Source: Microbacterium sp. RU1D | GTDB taxonomy: Bacteria > Actinomycetota > Actinomycetes > Actinomycetales > Microbacteriaceae | NCBI RefSeq assembly: GCF_900156435.1 | Contig: NZ_FTPQ01000002.1 | Location: 248,001 to 312,000, forward strand | Direction: 5' to 3' | Length of the DNA stretch: 64,000 bases | In this document: positions 28,356 through 37,530 of the stretch, in pieces | Numbering within the stretch: the first letter of the stretch is position 1 | How the letters are laid out: each line of letters begins with the position of its first letter | Position numbers and translations under genes: made by a program | Notes under the pieces: model-generated | Told to the model about the DNA's origin: nothing | Database searches by the model: none | The model's input: the letters and a program-made list of their open reading frames with translations, nothing else

Positions 28356-29753
28356 ATGCTGGCTGCGGCCCTGACGCTTCTGTTGGGGATCATCGTGACC
28401 CTGGCGATCATCGTCGCCTGCGGATTCTTCGTCGCGCAGGAGTTCGCGTACATGTCCGTCGACCGCGCGAAGCTGACCGCACGGGCCGAGAAGGGCGACG
28501 CGCAGGCGAAGCGCGTGCTGGCGATCACCAAGCGGACCTCGTTCATGCTGTCGGGCGCGCAGCTCGGCATCACCGTGACCGGCCTGCTGATCGGCTATGT
28601 CGCGGAGCCGCTGATCGGCCAATCGATCGGGACGCTGCTGGGCGGCGTCGGCGTCGACCCGACCGTGTCGGTGCTGATCGGGACGGTCGGAGCCCTGCTG
28701 CTCGCGACCGTGGTCACGATGATCTTCGGCGAGCTGTATCCGAAGAACCTGGCGATCGCGAACCCGGAGCCCCTCGCCCGCGCCCTCGCCGTGCCGACGC
28801 GCATCTACCTGCTGCTGTTCGGCTGGCTCATCACGGTCTTCGACGTCGCCGCCAACACGCTCCTGCGTCTCCTGCGCATCGAGCCCCTCGAGGACGTCGA
28901 CGAGAGCGCCACCGCGCGCGACCTCGAGGCGATCATCGAGGAATCGCGGCAGAGCGGCGACCTCCCCGACGACCTGTCGATCATCATCGACCGCATTCTC
29001 GACTTCCCCCAGCGCGACGTCGAGCACGCGATGGTGCCGCGTTCGCAGGTCGGGTCGGTGACTCCCGACACCACCGTCGGCGCGGTGCGCGCGCTCATGG
29101 CCACCGGTCACACGCGCTACCCCGTGATCGGCGACGAGGACTCCCCCGTCGGCGTCGTCGAGCTCATCGACATCCTGCGCGAGAATCCCGCGGATGCCGC
29201 TCCGGTGGCATCCGTCATGCGGACCGCCGTCGTGATCCCCACCTCGATGCTGCTGCCGGTGGCGTTGGACCGCATGCGGCGCACCCGCAACGAGCTCGCA
29301 TGCGTCGTGGACGAGTACGGCAACTTCGACGGCATCCTGACCATCGAGGACCTGACCGAGGAGGTCATCGGCGAGCTCTCCGACGAGCACGACGCCGAGG
29401 TGGCTGAAGTGGCCGCGGTCGGCGACGACGCGTGGAGCGTGCCCGGCGACCTGCACCTCGACGAGCTCGAACGACTCATCGGGTACGACCTCGCGGACAG
29501 CGACGTCGAGACCGTCGCCGGCCTCGTCATCGAGACGCACGGCGACCTCCCGCCCGTCGGTGGCGTGGTGCGGGTCGACCTGCCGGAGCGCACCTCCGAG
29601 ACCGTGCAGGGGCTCGACTACGAGCGCTGGCTCGCGGTCGAGGTCGTCGAGGTCGACCGTCACGTGCCCTCGCAGCTGCGGGTGCAGCTGCACGAAGTGG
29701 ATCGCGATGCCGCCGCGGACGACCCGACCCGCGATGAGGAGGTGGCCCGATGA
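28356..29753 (+). CDS. CNNM/CorC-type membrane protein with CBS pair (hemolysin family)
   Basis: 465 residues. The DUF21/CNNM membrane domain comprises helices around LLLGIIVTLAIIVACGFFVA, FMLSGAQLGITVTGLLIGY and VLIGTVGALLLATVVTMIFG. It is followed by a CBS pair (MVPRSQVGSVTPDTTVGAVR, RYPVIGDEDSPVGVVELID) and a C-terminal CorC_HlyC domain (VPGDLHLDELERLIGY). This family is linked to magnesium and cobalt efflux or resistance. Its stop overlaps the start of a second CNNM gene (ATGA), so they probably form a heteromeric pair. Confidence 0.88.
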   Translation: MLAAALTLLLGIIVTLAIIVACGFFVAQEFAYMSVDRAKLTARAEKGDAQAKRVLAITKRTSFMLSGAQLGITVTGLLIGYVAEPLIGQSIGTLLGGVGVDPTVSVLIGTVGALLLATVVTMIFGELYPKNLAIANPEPLARALAVPTRIYLLLFGWLITVFDVAANTLLRLLRIEPLEDVDESATARDLEAIIEESRQSGDLPDDLSIIIDRILDFPQRDVEHAMVPRSQVGSVTPDTTVGAVRALMATGHTRYPVIGDEDSPVGVVELIDILRENPADAAPVASVMRTAVVIPTSMLLPVALDRMRRTRNELACVVDEYGNFDGILTIEDLTEEVIGELSDEHDAEVAEVAAVGDDAWSVPGDLHLDELERLIGYDLADSDVETVAGLVIETHGDLPPVGGVVRVDLPERTSETVQGLDYERWLAVEVVEVDRHVPSQLRVQLHEVDRDAAADDPTRDEEVAR

Positions 29754-30775
29754 ACGGCTGGACCGTCGCGCTGATCACCACGGCGCTCATCATCGCGAGC
29801 GCGTTCTTCGTCATCGTCGAGTTCGCGCTACTCGCCGCCCGCCGTCACCGCCTGGAGGAGGAGGCCGCCACGAGCGCCTCCGCCCGCGCGGCCCTGCGCG
29901 GTGTCAACGAGCTCACCGTCATGCTCGCGTTCGCGCAGCTCGGCATCACGGCCTGCACGTTCCTGCTCGGTGCGATCACCAAGCCGGCGATCGACTACGC
30001 CCTGGCGCCGGTCTTCGAAGCGTGGGGTCTGCCGTACGTGCTCGCCGACGTCATCGCCTTCATGCTCGCGCTCATCGTGGTGACCTTCCTGCACCTGGTC
30101 ATCGGCGAGATGGCGCCGAAGTCGTGGGCGATCGCGCATCCCGAGACCGCGGCGAAGGCCACCGGCATCCTGGCCCGCGCGCTCACCTGGCCCTTGCGCC
30201 CGTTCCTGCTGTGGATCAACCACCTCGCCAACCGGCTGGTGAGGGCGTCGGGCGTCGAGCCCGTCGACAAGGCGGCCGCCGGTGGTCAGGATGCCGACAC
30301 GATCCGCGAACTCGTCGCGCACTCGCGTCAGGCCGGCACCCTCGAGCAGCAGTACTCCGAGCCCATCGCCCAGGCGATCGCGCTCGGCACGCTCACGGTC
30401 GGCGACATCGTGCGCACCGACCGCTCTCCGACGGCCGTCCCGGCCGATGCCACGGTCGCCGACATCCAGCGGGTGGCCGCGTCGTCGACCCACCTGCGCA
30501 TCCTGGTCGGCTCGGGCTCGTCGTCGCGGGTCGCGCACGTGCGCGACACGCTCGCCGTCGCCCCCGAGACGCCGGCGCTCGCGATCGCGCGCGACCCGCT
30601 GGTGCTCGACCTCGGCGCCTCCGCCTACGACGCACTGGCCCGCATGCGACGCGGACGGGTGCAGCTGGCCACGGTGGTCGAGGGCGAGACGCTCGTCGGC
30701 GTCGTCACACTCGACGACCTGCTGCGCGAGATCCTGCCCGGCCCGGGCGAGGTCGTGGAGGTGGCCGCGCGCTGA
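29750..30775 (+). CDS. Second CNNM/CBS membrane protein, lacking the CorC domain
   Basis: 341 residues, same DUF21 core (VALITTALIIASAFFVIVEF, MLAFAQLGITACTFLLGAIT, FLHLVIGEMAPKSWAI) followed by a shorter, more divergent CBS pair and no CorC_HlyC domain. It is translationally coupled to the upstream full-length paralogue. The two-gene arrangement with one longer and one shorter member is common in actinobacteria and suggests a heterodimer in the cytoplasmic membrane. The 193 bp downstream contain only short GC-rich inverted repeats. Confidence 0.88.
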   Translation: MNGWTVALITTALIIASAFFVIVEFALLAARRHRLEEEAATSASARAALRGVNELTVMLAFAQLGITACTFLLGAITKPAIDYALAPVFEAWGLPYVLADVIAFMLALIVVTFLHLVIGEMAPKSWAIAHPETAAKATGILARALTWPLRPFLLWINHLANRLVRASGVEPVDKAAAGGQDADTIRELVAHSRQAGTLEQQYSEPIAQAIALGTLTVGDIVRTDRSPTAVPADATVADIQRVAASSTHLRILVGSGSSSRVAHVRDTLAVAPETPALAIARDPLVLDLGASAYDALARMRRGRVQLATVVEGETLVGVVTLDDLLREILPGPGEVVEVAAR

Positions 30776-30968
30776 CCGGGCTCGGGGCGGAATCCTCCGT
30801 TCGGGGCGTATATTCCGCGCCCCGAGGCGAGGATCTCGCCCCGAACCGGTCGGGGAGGCGGACGCCGGAGCGCGACCGCCCGCGCCGGGCTGTCAAGCCG
30901 TCCGACGGGCTGAAGAACGCGGCGTACCGTCGCTCGCGTTCACCCCTCCTCTCTCCGCTAGGACACTC

Positions 30969-31787
30969 ATGAGCAAGATCTGGCTCATCACCGGCGCATC
31001 CAAGGGCTTCGGCCGCGAGTGGGCCGAAGCCGCCCTCGAGCGCGGCGACAGCGTCGCCGGAACCGCGCGCGACCTCGACGACGTCCAAGAGCTCGTCGAC
31101 GCCTACCCCGATACCTTCCTGCCCCTGCAGCTGGACGTGACCGACCACGCCGCGGACACGGCCGCCGTCCGGAAGGCGCGCGAGAAGTTCGGGCGTCTCG
31201 ACGTCGTCATCAACAACGCCGGCTTCGGGCACTTCGGCATGGTGGAGGAACTCACCGAGGACGAAGTGCGCGCGCAGCTCGAGACCAACTTCTTCGGCGC
31301 GCTGTGGGTCACCCAGGCGGCCCTTCCGATCATGCGGGAGCAGGGCTCGGGCCACATCATCCAGGTCTCGAGCATCGGCGGCATCAGCGCGTTCCCGACC
31401 GTAGGCGTCTACCACGCGTCGAAGTGGGCGCTGGAAGGCCTCTCGCAGTCCCTCGCGCAGGAGGTCGCCGGATTCGGCATCCACGTGACCCTCGTCGAGC
31501 CGGGCGGGTACTCCACGGATTGGTCGGGTCCGTCGGCGAAGCGCAGCGAGGAGATCGACGCATACGCCCAGGTGCGCGAGCAGGCGGCGAAGCGCCCGTC
31601 CGCGGCCGACCCCGGCAAGCCCGAGGCCACCCGCTCCGCCATCCTGAAGGTGGTGGATGCCGAGAACCCGCCGCTGCGCATCTTCTTCGGCAAGGCGCCC
31701 CTCGGCATCGCCGAGCGCGACTACGAGTCGCGACTGCAGACCTGGCGGGAGTGGCAGCCGGTGTCAGAGGAGGCGCACGGCTCTTGA
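30969..31787 (+). CDS. Short-chain dehydrogenase/reductase
   Basis: 272-residue classical SDR. The nucleotide-binding motif is WLITGASKGFGREWAEAALE, with NNAGFGHFGMVEE after the fourth strand. The catalytic Ser is in IIQVSSIGGISAF and the Tyr-x-x-x-Lys is YHASKWALEGLS. Asp after the second strand (LDVTD) and Arg in ARDLDD suggest NADP(H). The substrate is unknown. A strong hairpin follows. Confidence 0.9.
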   Translation: MSKIWLITGASKGFGREWAEAALERGDSVAGTARDLDDVQELVDAYPDTFLPLQLDVTDHAADTAAVRKAREKFGRLDVVINNAGFGHFGMVEELTEDEVRAQLETNFFGALWVTQAALPIMREQGSGHIIQVSSIGGISAFPTVGVYHASKWALEGLSQSLAQEVAGFGIHVTLVEPGGYSTDWSGPSAKRSEEIDAYAQVREQAAKRPSAADPGKPEATRSAILKVVDAENPPLRIFFGKAPLGIAERDYESRLQTWREWQPVSEEAHGS

Positions 31788-31797
31788 GCACATCGCC

Positions 31798-31833
31798 CCG
31801 GTCGGGGTGCGCCACGCGGTGTGCCCCGACCGG
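31798..31833 (+). terminator. Hairpin after the SDR gene
   Basis: Ten-base-pair perfect stem CCGGTCGGGG / CCCCGACCGG with a GC-rich loop, 11 bp after the stop. No U-tract. The following ~180 bp before the next gene's stop show nothing recognisable. Confidence 0.55.
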
Positions 31834-32016
31834 CGGTCTGCGGCCACGGCCAGGCCGCTCGATGCGCGACTGCGCTGACCGACTCGGTGGCGGCGCTGTG
31901 CCGCGCGGGCCGGCCTCCCCCTGCGTTGACATCGCGGCTGGAAGCCGTCTTCGTCCACAACGCGCGGTCCCGGTCGCCGCCGAGACGCCAAACTCCCGGC
32001 ATCCCGCCGCCCTCCT

Positions 32017-32913
32017 TCAGCGGAGGTAGGCATCGACGAGGAGCGGACCCCGGATGCCGCGGAAGACGTCGATCAGGCGGTCGACCGCCGCGCGGTTCCA
32101 CGAGGCGAGGCGCAGGTCGTGCGGTCCGAGCGGCTCGAGCGCGCCCGTGCGCAGCCGAACGATCTCCCACCCCGCCGAGCGGAGGGCCCGGTCCTTGCGT
32201 CGGTCGGCGATCTCGCGCTTTCCGACGTGCTCGAGGCCGTGGCGGCCGATCGAGTCGTACTCGACGGCGATACGCAACTCGGGGAAGGCAAGGTCAGGCC
32301 ATACCTCCAGGTGGTCGAAGAACGGTCGCGCCACACGGACCGCGTTCCATCCCTCGCTCAGGGCCAGCCGCTCGCGCAGGTCGGCGCGCACGCGGCCCTC
32401 GACGGCGGAGGCCGGCTTCGGCGCGCAGACGGAGACGAACGCCTCCCCTACAGCCACCGCGGGCGTCTTGCCGCAGAGGCGCTGCGGACGCGGGGCACGC
32501 CGTGCCCGCAAGACGGCGTTCGCGGTGACCGCGGGCTGCATCACGGCATCCCGCATGGGCAGCGCCACCGTGCGCGTCGGGAGGGCCTTCTCGCTGCACT
32601 CGGGGCACCACGCGCTGCGTCGCCGCTCGCGACCCGGGCGCAGGCGCTGCTCACCCGGTGTCGCGGCGAAACGATGCCCCGTATCGCACTGCCAGAGCAG
32701 CAGCACGTCAGCGGCGGGAGGGATCTGACTCAGCGCGATGCCGTCGTTGAGGTCGGGATGGTACTGCCGCACGAGAGCCGGGAAGGCGGCCCACGCCTCG
32801 CGATACGCGCCCACGGGGTAGGGCACGTCGAGGCCCTTCGACCACTGCCTGCGGGCCCACCAGGCTTGCACTCTCTCCGGCACGCGCCCGACGGTAGCGC
32901 TGACCTCCGACAT
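32017..32913 (-). CDS. Zinc-ribbon plus PD-(D/E)xK-like nuclease domain protein
   Basis: 298 residues starting MSEVSATVGRVPERVQAWWA. The N-terminal part has a Trp-rich opening and a zinc ribbon with CDTGHRFAATPGEQRL and later CPECSEKALP, resembling the probable zinc-ribbon (DUF4379-type) fold. The C-terminal part looks like a Vsr/DUF559-type nuclease: WPDLAFPELRIAVEYDSIGR gives the Asp and Glu positions, HVGKREIADRRKDRALRSAG the Lys/His helix, and WEIVRLR the last strand. Single gene beside tRNA-Met. Role unknown: DNA repair, defence or a domesticated homing-type enzyme are all possible. The start is the first ATG after a non-coding-like extension. Confidence 0.7.
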   Translation of the reverse strand: MSEVSATVGRVPERVQAWWARRQWSKGLDVPYPVGAYREAWAAFPALVRQYHPDLNDGIALSQIPPAADVLLLWQCDTGHRFAATPGEQRLRPGRERRRSAWCPECSEKALPTRTVALPMRDAVMQPAVTANAVLRARRAPRPQRLCGKTPAVAVGEAFVSVCAPKPASAVEGRVRADLRERLALSEGWNAVRVARPFFDHLEVWPDLAFPELRIAVEYDSIGRHGLEHVGKREIADRRKDRALRSAGWEIVRLRTGALEPLGPHDLRLASWNRAAVDRLIDVFRGIRGPLLVDAYLR

Positions 32914-33024
32914 CGACGGAAGGGCCGGAGTGGTGATCGCCGGCGGCGTGCGCCTCGGCGTCGAACTCGTGCGTCGGCACACTCCGGCGAGGGGCGGGAC
33001 CTCCGCGCGTCCGGACGGGAAGAG

Positions 33025-33098
33025 TAGGGCGGGTGGGACTTGAACCCACGATCGTCGGGTTATGAGCCCGCTGCCTTGACCAGCTTGGCCACCGCCCC
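33025..33098 (-). tRNA. tRNA-Met (CAT)
   Basis: Minus-strand cloverleaf: acceptor GGGGCGG pairs with CCGCCCT (first pair G-U), the T-arm GTGGGTTCAAGTCCCAC is intact, and the anticodon loop CTCATAA between CGGG and CCCG gives CAT. Initiator features (CGCGGGG start, GGG/CCC stem) are absent, so it is an elongator Met, or less likely the Ile2 tRNA with modified C34. CCA is not encoded. Confidence 0.88.
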
Positions 33099-33182
33099 CA
33101 GCGATGACGAGCCTACCGGCATCCGGATGCCGATCCCGAAAGCCGTCGTCCCGGGGCGACCGATGGCACCGGTAACGCGGCC

Positions 33183-34148
33183 CTAGCCGCCGGAACCCAC
33201 CGGCCGCAGTCGCGGGACCCAGCACCGCGCGGCGCGCGCATACGCGCGGTAGTCGTCGCCGAAGACCCGGGCGAGGTCGGCCTCCTCGTGGGGGCGGATC
33301 GCATAGTTCCAGACGAGCGAGCCGGCGAGGGCGTAGACGACCACCATCCACGACGACATCAGCAGCCCGACGCCCGCGCCCTGCGCGATCCCCGCGAGGG
33401 CCATCGGGTTGCGGACGAAGCGGTACGGTCCCGCGATCACCAGACGGTTCGGCATGGCCGAGGGCAGCGGGGTGCCGTCGCCCTCGACCGTCATCGCCGC
33501 GGCCGACCAGAGGCCCAGGGCGCTGGCGGCGACGACGACGGCGACCCCCGCGACGACGACGCCGTCGGGCACCGGCAGCATGAGCCGCCATCGCTCCTCC
33601 AAGGCGCGGATGATGAGGGGGAACACGACCAGGAACAGGCCCCAGAACACCACGATCTGCGCGGCGGTCGCGATCATGTGGGCTACGGGCGTCGCGCGCG
33701 GGCGGGCGCGGCGGAACCTGAACGGGCCGACCAGCAGCACCGCGGTCGGGATGTGCCCGAACGCGAGCAGGAGCCACGCCCCCGCCGACGCGACGCTCGC
33801 CGCGATCATGAGGATCACGCCGACGCCGGCGAGGGTTGTCACGGTCGCGTACAGCCCGAGCAGGGCGGTCACCAGCAGCGTCCACGCGGTCGCCGCTGCC
33901 GCCGCCCATCGTGATCCGCGGCCCGGGAGCACAGCCGCGAGAGCGGATGCCACGACGAACAGCGGGATGTCGAACACGGCCGCGACGACCGGGTCGAGCG
34001 CGCCGAGCGTCGTCTCGCGCACGACCGGGACCGTGAACACCGACACCCACCACCCCGCACCGGTGACCGCCTGCAGAGCGAAGTACACGCGACCGATGGT
34101 CTCCGCCGCCATCCGACGCGACACGCCGGAGTGACCCTCGACGCTCAT
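33183..34148 (-). CDS. Membrane protein with isoprenylcysteine/phospholipid methyltransferase-like C-terminus
   Basis: 321 residues with about eight hydrophobic helices. The last ~90 residues carry the ICMT/PEMT-like signature: AGPYRFVRNPMALAGIAQGA, then RPHEEADLARVFGDDYRAYA and a final WVPRL. This matches integral membrane methyltransferases whose SAM site lies between the last helices. The N-terminal half is an extra hydrophobic region of unknown role. Substrate unknown. It is 11 bp downstream of a DMT transporter gene on the same strand, suggesting an operon. Confidence 0.75.
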   Translation of the reverse strand: MSVEGHSGVSRRMAAETIGRVYFALQAVTGAGWWVSVFTVPVVRETTLGALDPVVAAVFDIPLFVVASALAAVLPGRGSRWAAAAATAWTLLVTALLGLYATVTTLAGVGVILMIAASVASAGAWLLLAFGHIPTAVLLVGPFRFRRARPRATPVAHMIATAAQIVVFWGLFLVVFPLIIRALEERWRLMLPVPDGVVVAGVAVVVAASALGLWSAAAMTVEGDGTPLPSAMPNRLVIAGPYRFVRNPMALAGIAQGAGVGLLMSSWMVVVYALAGSLVWNYAIRPHEEADLARVFGDDYRAYARAARCWVPRLRPVGSGG

Positions 34149-34159
34149 CCGCGCGCTCG

Positions 34160-35122
34160 TCAGTGCACGCGCGGCTTCGCGGGCTTGGTGTCGCCGGCGA
34201 TCTGCGGGTGGTGCTTGGTGAGCTGGATGACGCCCCAGGTGGCGATCGCTCCGGCGATGACGAACCCGATCAGCGCCCACGCGGGGGCCGTCGAGGCCTC
34301 ACCCAGCACGAGCAGACCGATGAGCACCGCGACGATCGGGTCGATGACCGTGAGGCCCGCGATGACGAGGTCGGGCGGGCCGACCGAGTAGGCGGTCTGC
34401 ACGAAGTACGCGCCGACGGCCACGGCGGCGAGCAGGGCCACCAGGCACAGCAGCGTCAACCACTCGAAGTTGCCGGCCTGGGCGCGGCTGATGACGACCT
34501 TCGCCAGCGTCGCGACGAAGCCGTAGATCACGCCCGCGGCCATGATGTAGAACAGCGCCTGCGCCCGGCGGCGCACGAGCACCCAGAACACGCCGAAGAC
34601 GATGACGACCACGGCGAGGATGCCGAGGATGATCAGCAGTTCGCGCTCGGTGATCACGTGCTCGGTGGCGAAGAACGCGGCGATGGTCACGAAGATGAAG
34701 ATGCCGCCGACGCACAGCGCGATCGCGAAGAGGGACTGCTTCGTCGGCTTGTGGCGCGACACGCGCGCGTTCAGCACCGTCGTGATCACGAGGGCGATCG
34801 CACCCAGGGGCTGCACGAGGATGAGCGGCGCGACCGAGAGGGCGGAGAGCTGGCACACGATCGCGAGGCCCAGCATGAGCGTCCCGGCCACCCACGACGG
34901 ACGCGTGAGCAGCGAGGTGAGCTGCTTTCGCGAGAGGCCACCGGTGGTCTTGCCCGACAGGCGCTCCACCTTCTGCACGCCGCGGTGCTGGTACTGCGCC
35001 CCGAACGACATGAACACCGCTCCCAGCAGGGCGAGCGGGATGCCGAGCAGGATGCGCGGGTCGCGGAAGACGCCGACGAGCTGGTCGATTCCGTCGCTGA
35101 GGGTGGCATCGAGCGGGATCAC
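34160..35122 (-). CDS. DMT-superfamily (EamA-like) transporter
   Basis: 320 residues, about ten hydrophobic segments arranged as two repeats (for example ILLGIPLALLGAVFMSFGAQ, LIIVQ-type APLILVQPLGAIALVITTVL, GGIFIFVTIAAFFA, VIDPIVAVLIGLLVLG, WALIGFVIAGAIATWGVI). The repeat-ending patterns around PLGAIALV and DPIVAVL are typical of drug/metabolite transporters. Substrate unknown. First gene of a probable two-gene unit with the methyltransferase-like gene, divergent from def. Confidence 0.85.
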   Translation of the reverse strand: MIPLDATLSDGIDQLVGVFRDPRILLGIPLALLGAVFMSFGAQYQHRGVQKVERLSGKTTGGLSRKQLTSLLTRPSWVAGTLMLGLAIVCQLSALSVAPLILVQPLGAIALVITTVLNARVSRHKPTKQSLFAIALCVGGIFIFVTIAAFFATEHVITERELLIILGILAVVVIVFGVFWVLVRRRAQALFYIMAAGVIYGFVATLAKVVISRAQAGNFEWLTLLCLVALLAAVAVGAYFVQTAYSVGPPDLVIAGLTVIDPIVAVLIGLLVLGEASTAPAWALIGFVIAGAIATWGVIQLTKHHPQIAGDTKPAKPRVH

Positions 35123-35163
35123 CCCTCGACGATAGCCGCCCGCCCGCTGGATAGGCTGGTGAC

Positions 35164-35730
35164 GTGGCCGTACTCCCGATCCGCATCATGGGCGATCCCG
35201 TGCTGCACGCTCCCGCCGCCCGCGTCGACGAGATCACCGATGAGGTGCGTCAGCTCGTCGCCGACATGTTCGAGACGATGGATGCCGCTCCCGGCGTCGG
35301 TCTCGCCGCCCCTCAGGTGGGCGTGGGGCTGCGCATCTTCACCTACACGTACGAGGACGACGAGGGCCAGCCGTGGCGCGGCGTCGTCATCAACCCCGAG
35401 TTGTGGATTCACCCGCTCGAGCCCGGCTACCCCGACCCCGACGACGAGAGCGAGGGGTGCCTGTCGTTCCCCGGCGAGCGCTTCCCGCTGCGGCGTTCCG
35501 AGGCGGCGCTGCTCACGGGCACCGATCTCGACGGGCACGCGGTGCGCATCGAGGTCACCGGGTGGCGTGCACGCATCCTGCAGCACGAGTTCGATCACCT
35601 CGACGGCATCCTGTACGTCGATCGCCTGGACGACGAGGATGCGCGCGTTGTCGCCAAGATCGCGAAGAAGCGGAAGTGGGGCAAGCCGGGCGCCTCGTGG
35701 ATGCCGGGCGTCGACGACATCGACGCCTGA
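35164..35730 (+). CDS. def: Peptide deformylase
   Basis: 188-residue Fe/Zn metallohydrolase that removes the N-formyl group from nascent proteins. All three motifs are present: GVGLAAPQVG, EGCLSFPGERF (metal-binding Cys), and QHEFDHLDGILYVD (two metal His and the catalytic Glu). GTG start, as no better upstream site exists. A short Lys-rich extension follows the core. Confidence 0.95.
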   Translation: MAVLPIRIMGDPVLHAPAARVDEITDEVRQLVADMFETMDAAPGVGLAAPQVGVGLRIFTYTYEDDEGQPWRGVVINPELWIHPLEPGYPDPDDESEGCLSFPGERFPLRRSEAALLTGTDLDGHAVRIEVTGWRARILQHEFDHLDGILYVDRLDDEDARVVAKIAKKRKWGKPGASWMPGVDDIDA

Positions 35731-35766
35731 CCCTCTCCGTGACGGTGCCCGCCGGCATCCGGATGA

Positions 35767-37071
35767 TCAGGACTCGATGATGTTCGGGGCGAACCGGCAG
35801 TAGTAGTCGGTGATGGGACCGTCGGATTCGCGGATGCCGACCCCGTAGGCCTCGTCGTCGACGACCCACGAGCCCAGCACGGGGTGGTTGCTCCCCCGCG
35901 CGCCGGGGAAATCGGGCAGTTCGTGATACTGCTGCCAGACGCGCTCGCGTCCCGCGCCCTCGCGGCGGTACTCCTGGCCGTTCGAGGTGACGCTCCCGTC
36001 GGCGCGATGCACCCGGATGCCGTCGCCCTCGCGCCCGAAGACGGGTTTGACGACGAAGTCGGTCATGCCGTTCGGCCCGTCGGCATAGGCCGGCAGCAGG
36101 TTGGGGTGGCCGGGGAAGAGGCGCCAGAGGGCGACGAGGAGGAGCTTGTTGGAGAGGAACATCTTCCAGGCCGGTTCGTACCAGCGCCCGAACAGGCCCC
36201 GGCCCGCGATGAGCAGGGCGCCGAACTCCTGGTCTCCGACGACCCTGTCCTCGCCCGAGACGAGATCCTCCCACGGGTAGAGCTTGAAGAGGTTCCGGAT
36301 GACGGGGTACTGCGTTCCGGGTTCGTCGCCGGGGAGGGCGGCGACGCTGCGGGACGAACCCCACGGCTCGGGCGCACCGACGAACTGCCGGGCGCCGTGG
36401 TGCCAGCCGATGTCCTTCATCTCGATCCCGGTGTGCTCCCACCCGGCTTCGCCCGCGAGGTCGCGCATGTAGGCGACGGTGTCCCAGTCCTCGCCGTAGG
36501 TGTCGGCATCCGAGTGGGCGACGAACAGCCGGCCGCCCTCCCCCTCGTTCAGCGACCGGTGCAGCAGGGTGCGCCAGCGCGCGACCAGGGCTTCGTGCAG
36601 TCCGTTCCACTGGTCGGTGTCGGCGGGCAGTGCTCCGGTGCGGATGCGGTCCTGCAGCCAGAACCACTGCGTCACCGAGGCCTCGATCAGCCCGGTGGGG
36701 GTGTCGGCGTTGTACTCGAGCATCTTCGCCGGCGAGCCGTCGCCCGCGTAGGCGAGGTCGAAGCGCGCGTAGACGTCGGGTTCGTCCTGCTCGAGCGACC
36801 ACTGGGCGAACTCGAACGCCTTGGGGTCCAGGCCGAGGTGCCCCATCTCGCCCGTGGCGAGGTAGCGCGCGGCCTCGCGGCTCATGCGGTGCAGTTCCTC
36901 GGTCTCGCGCTCGAGCTGTTCCACCTCGGGCAGGGTGAAGACGTAGGCGGCACCGTCGTTCCAGTACTCCACCGCGGTGCCGTCGTCGCGGAGTGTGCGC
37001 GAGTAGATCAACCCCGACTGCTTGACGGTGCGCTCCCAGTCGGGCCGCGGGTCGAGCTCGATGCGGCGCAT
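35767..37071 (-). CDS. Glutathionylspermidine synthase-family ATP-grasp ligase (YgiC-like)
   Basis: 434 residues with the family's signature regions: WNDGAAYVFTLPEVEQLE, RFDLAYAGDGSPAKMLEYNA (ATP-grasp core), NADTPTGLIEASVTQWFW, and NGMTDFVVKPVFGREGDGIR (Lys and Gly-rich loop). Family members ligate peptides to polyamines or remain uncharacterised (YgiC, YjfC); spermidine conjugation is not established here. Its start overlaps the stop of a lipoprotein gene (ATGA). E. coli shows the same pairing, lipoprotein YgiB with YgiC. Confidence 0.88.
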   Translation of the reverse strand: MRRIELDPRPDWERTVKQSGLIYSRTLRDDGTAVEYWNDGAAYVFTLPEVEQLERETEELHRMSREAARYLATGEMGHLGLDPKAFEFAQWSLEQDEPDVYARFDLAYAGDGSPAKMLEYNADTPTGLIEASVTQWFWLQDRIRTGALPADTDQWNGLHEALVARWRTLLHRSLNEGEGGRLFVAHSDADTYGEDWDTVAYMRDLAGEAGWEHTGIEMKDIGWHHGARQFVGAPEPWGSSRSVAALPGDEPGTQYPVIRNLFKLYPWEDLVSGEDRVVGDQEFGALLIAGRGLFGRWYEPAWKMFLSNKLLLVALWRLFPGHPNLLPAYADGPNGMTDFVVKPVFGREGDGIRVHRADGSVTSNGQEYRREGAGRERVWQQYHELPDFPGARGSNHPVLGSWVVDDEAYGVGIRESDGPITDYYCRFAPNIIES

Positions 37072-37445
37072 CAGCCGCCGTGGCTTCCGTCGGAGCCGGA
37101 GCCGCCGAACCCGCCCCGCGAAACGCTCGCGCCGTCGCCGGAGATGCCCCGCGCGGCCGTCTTGCCCGAGGGCAGGTTGTCGACGCCGCCGGTGGCCGGC
37201 TGGCCCACCGCGGGAACCGTGCGCGAGGCGGAGCCGATCGGGAGGTAGTACCAGTGCGCGCTCCCGCCGTGGTTGTTGCAGTCGTCGTCGGGCAGGCGCT
37301 TCTCGGTGGCGTTGTCGCGGCAGATCTGCGCGTAGTCCTCCGACACGTTCGTGCCCTGCCCGCACCCTGTCAGAGTCGCGGCGAGGGCGGCCACCACGCC
37401 GACGGTCACGGTGCGCGAGGCGCGGCGGCGCGCGGGGGCTTGCAT
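37071..37445 (-). CDS. Small lipoprotein paired with the YgiC-like ligase
   Basis: 124 residues: a basic N-terminus (MQAPARRRASRTVTV), a hydrophobic segment VGVVAALAATLTGC ending in a lipobox-like LTGC, then a soluble part with paired Cys residues (YAQICRDNATEKRLPDDDCN) and a Ser/Gly-rich tail (GGFGGSGSDGSHGG). It is probably lipid-anchored on the outer face of the membrane. It overlaps the next gene by one ATGA codon pair. Likely an envelope partner of the ligase, as inferred for YgiB. Confidence 0.78.
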   Translation of the reverse strand: MQAPARRRASRTVTVGVVAALAATLTGCGQGTNVSEDYAQICRDNATEKRLPDDDCNNHGGSAHWYYLPIGSASRTVPAVGQPATGGVDNLPSGKTAARGISGDGASVSRGGFGGSGSDGSHGG

Positions 37446-37530
37446 CGGGGGGTCTCCTCGGGGATGCCGGATCGGGCGGGTCTTCGGCGATGCTCTCACA
37501 CCCGGGAGACGCCCGGGTCGTGCCGCGACG

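Noticed and set aside
32914..34053. 678-codon fusion of the zinc-ribbon protein with an upstream domain
   Set aside because: The upstream part crosses tRNA-Met and mirrors the methyltransferase-like gene; the family-like protein begins at the ATG at 32,913.
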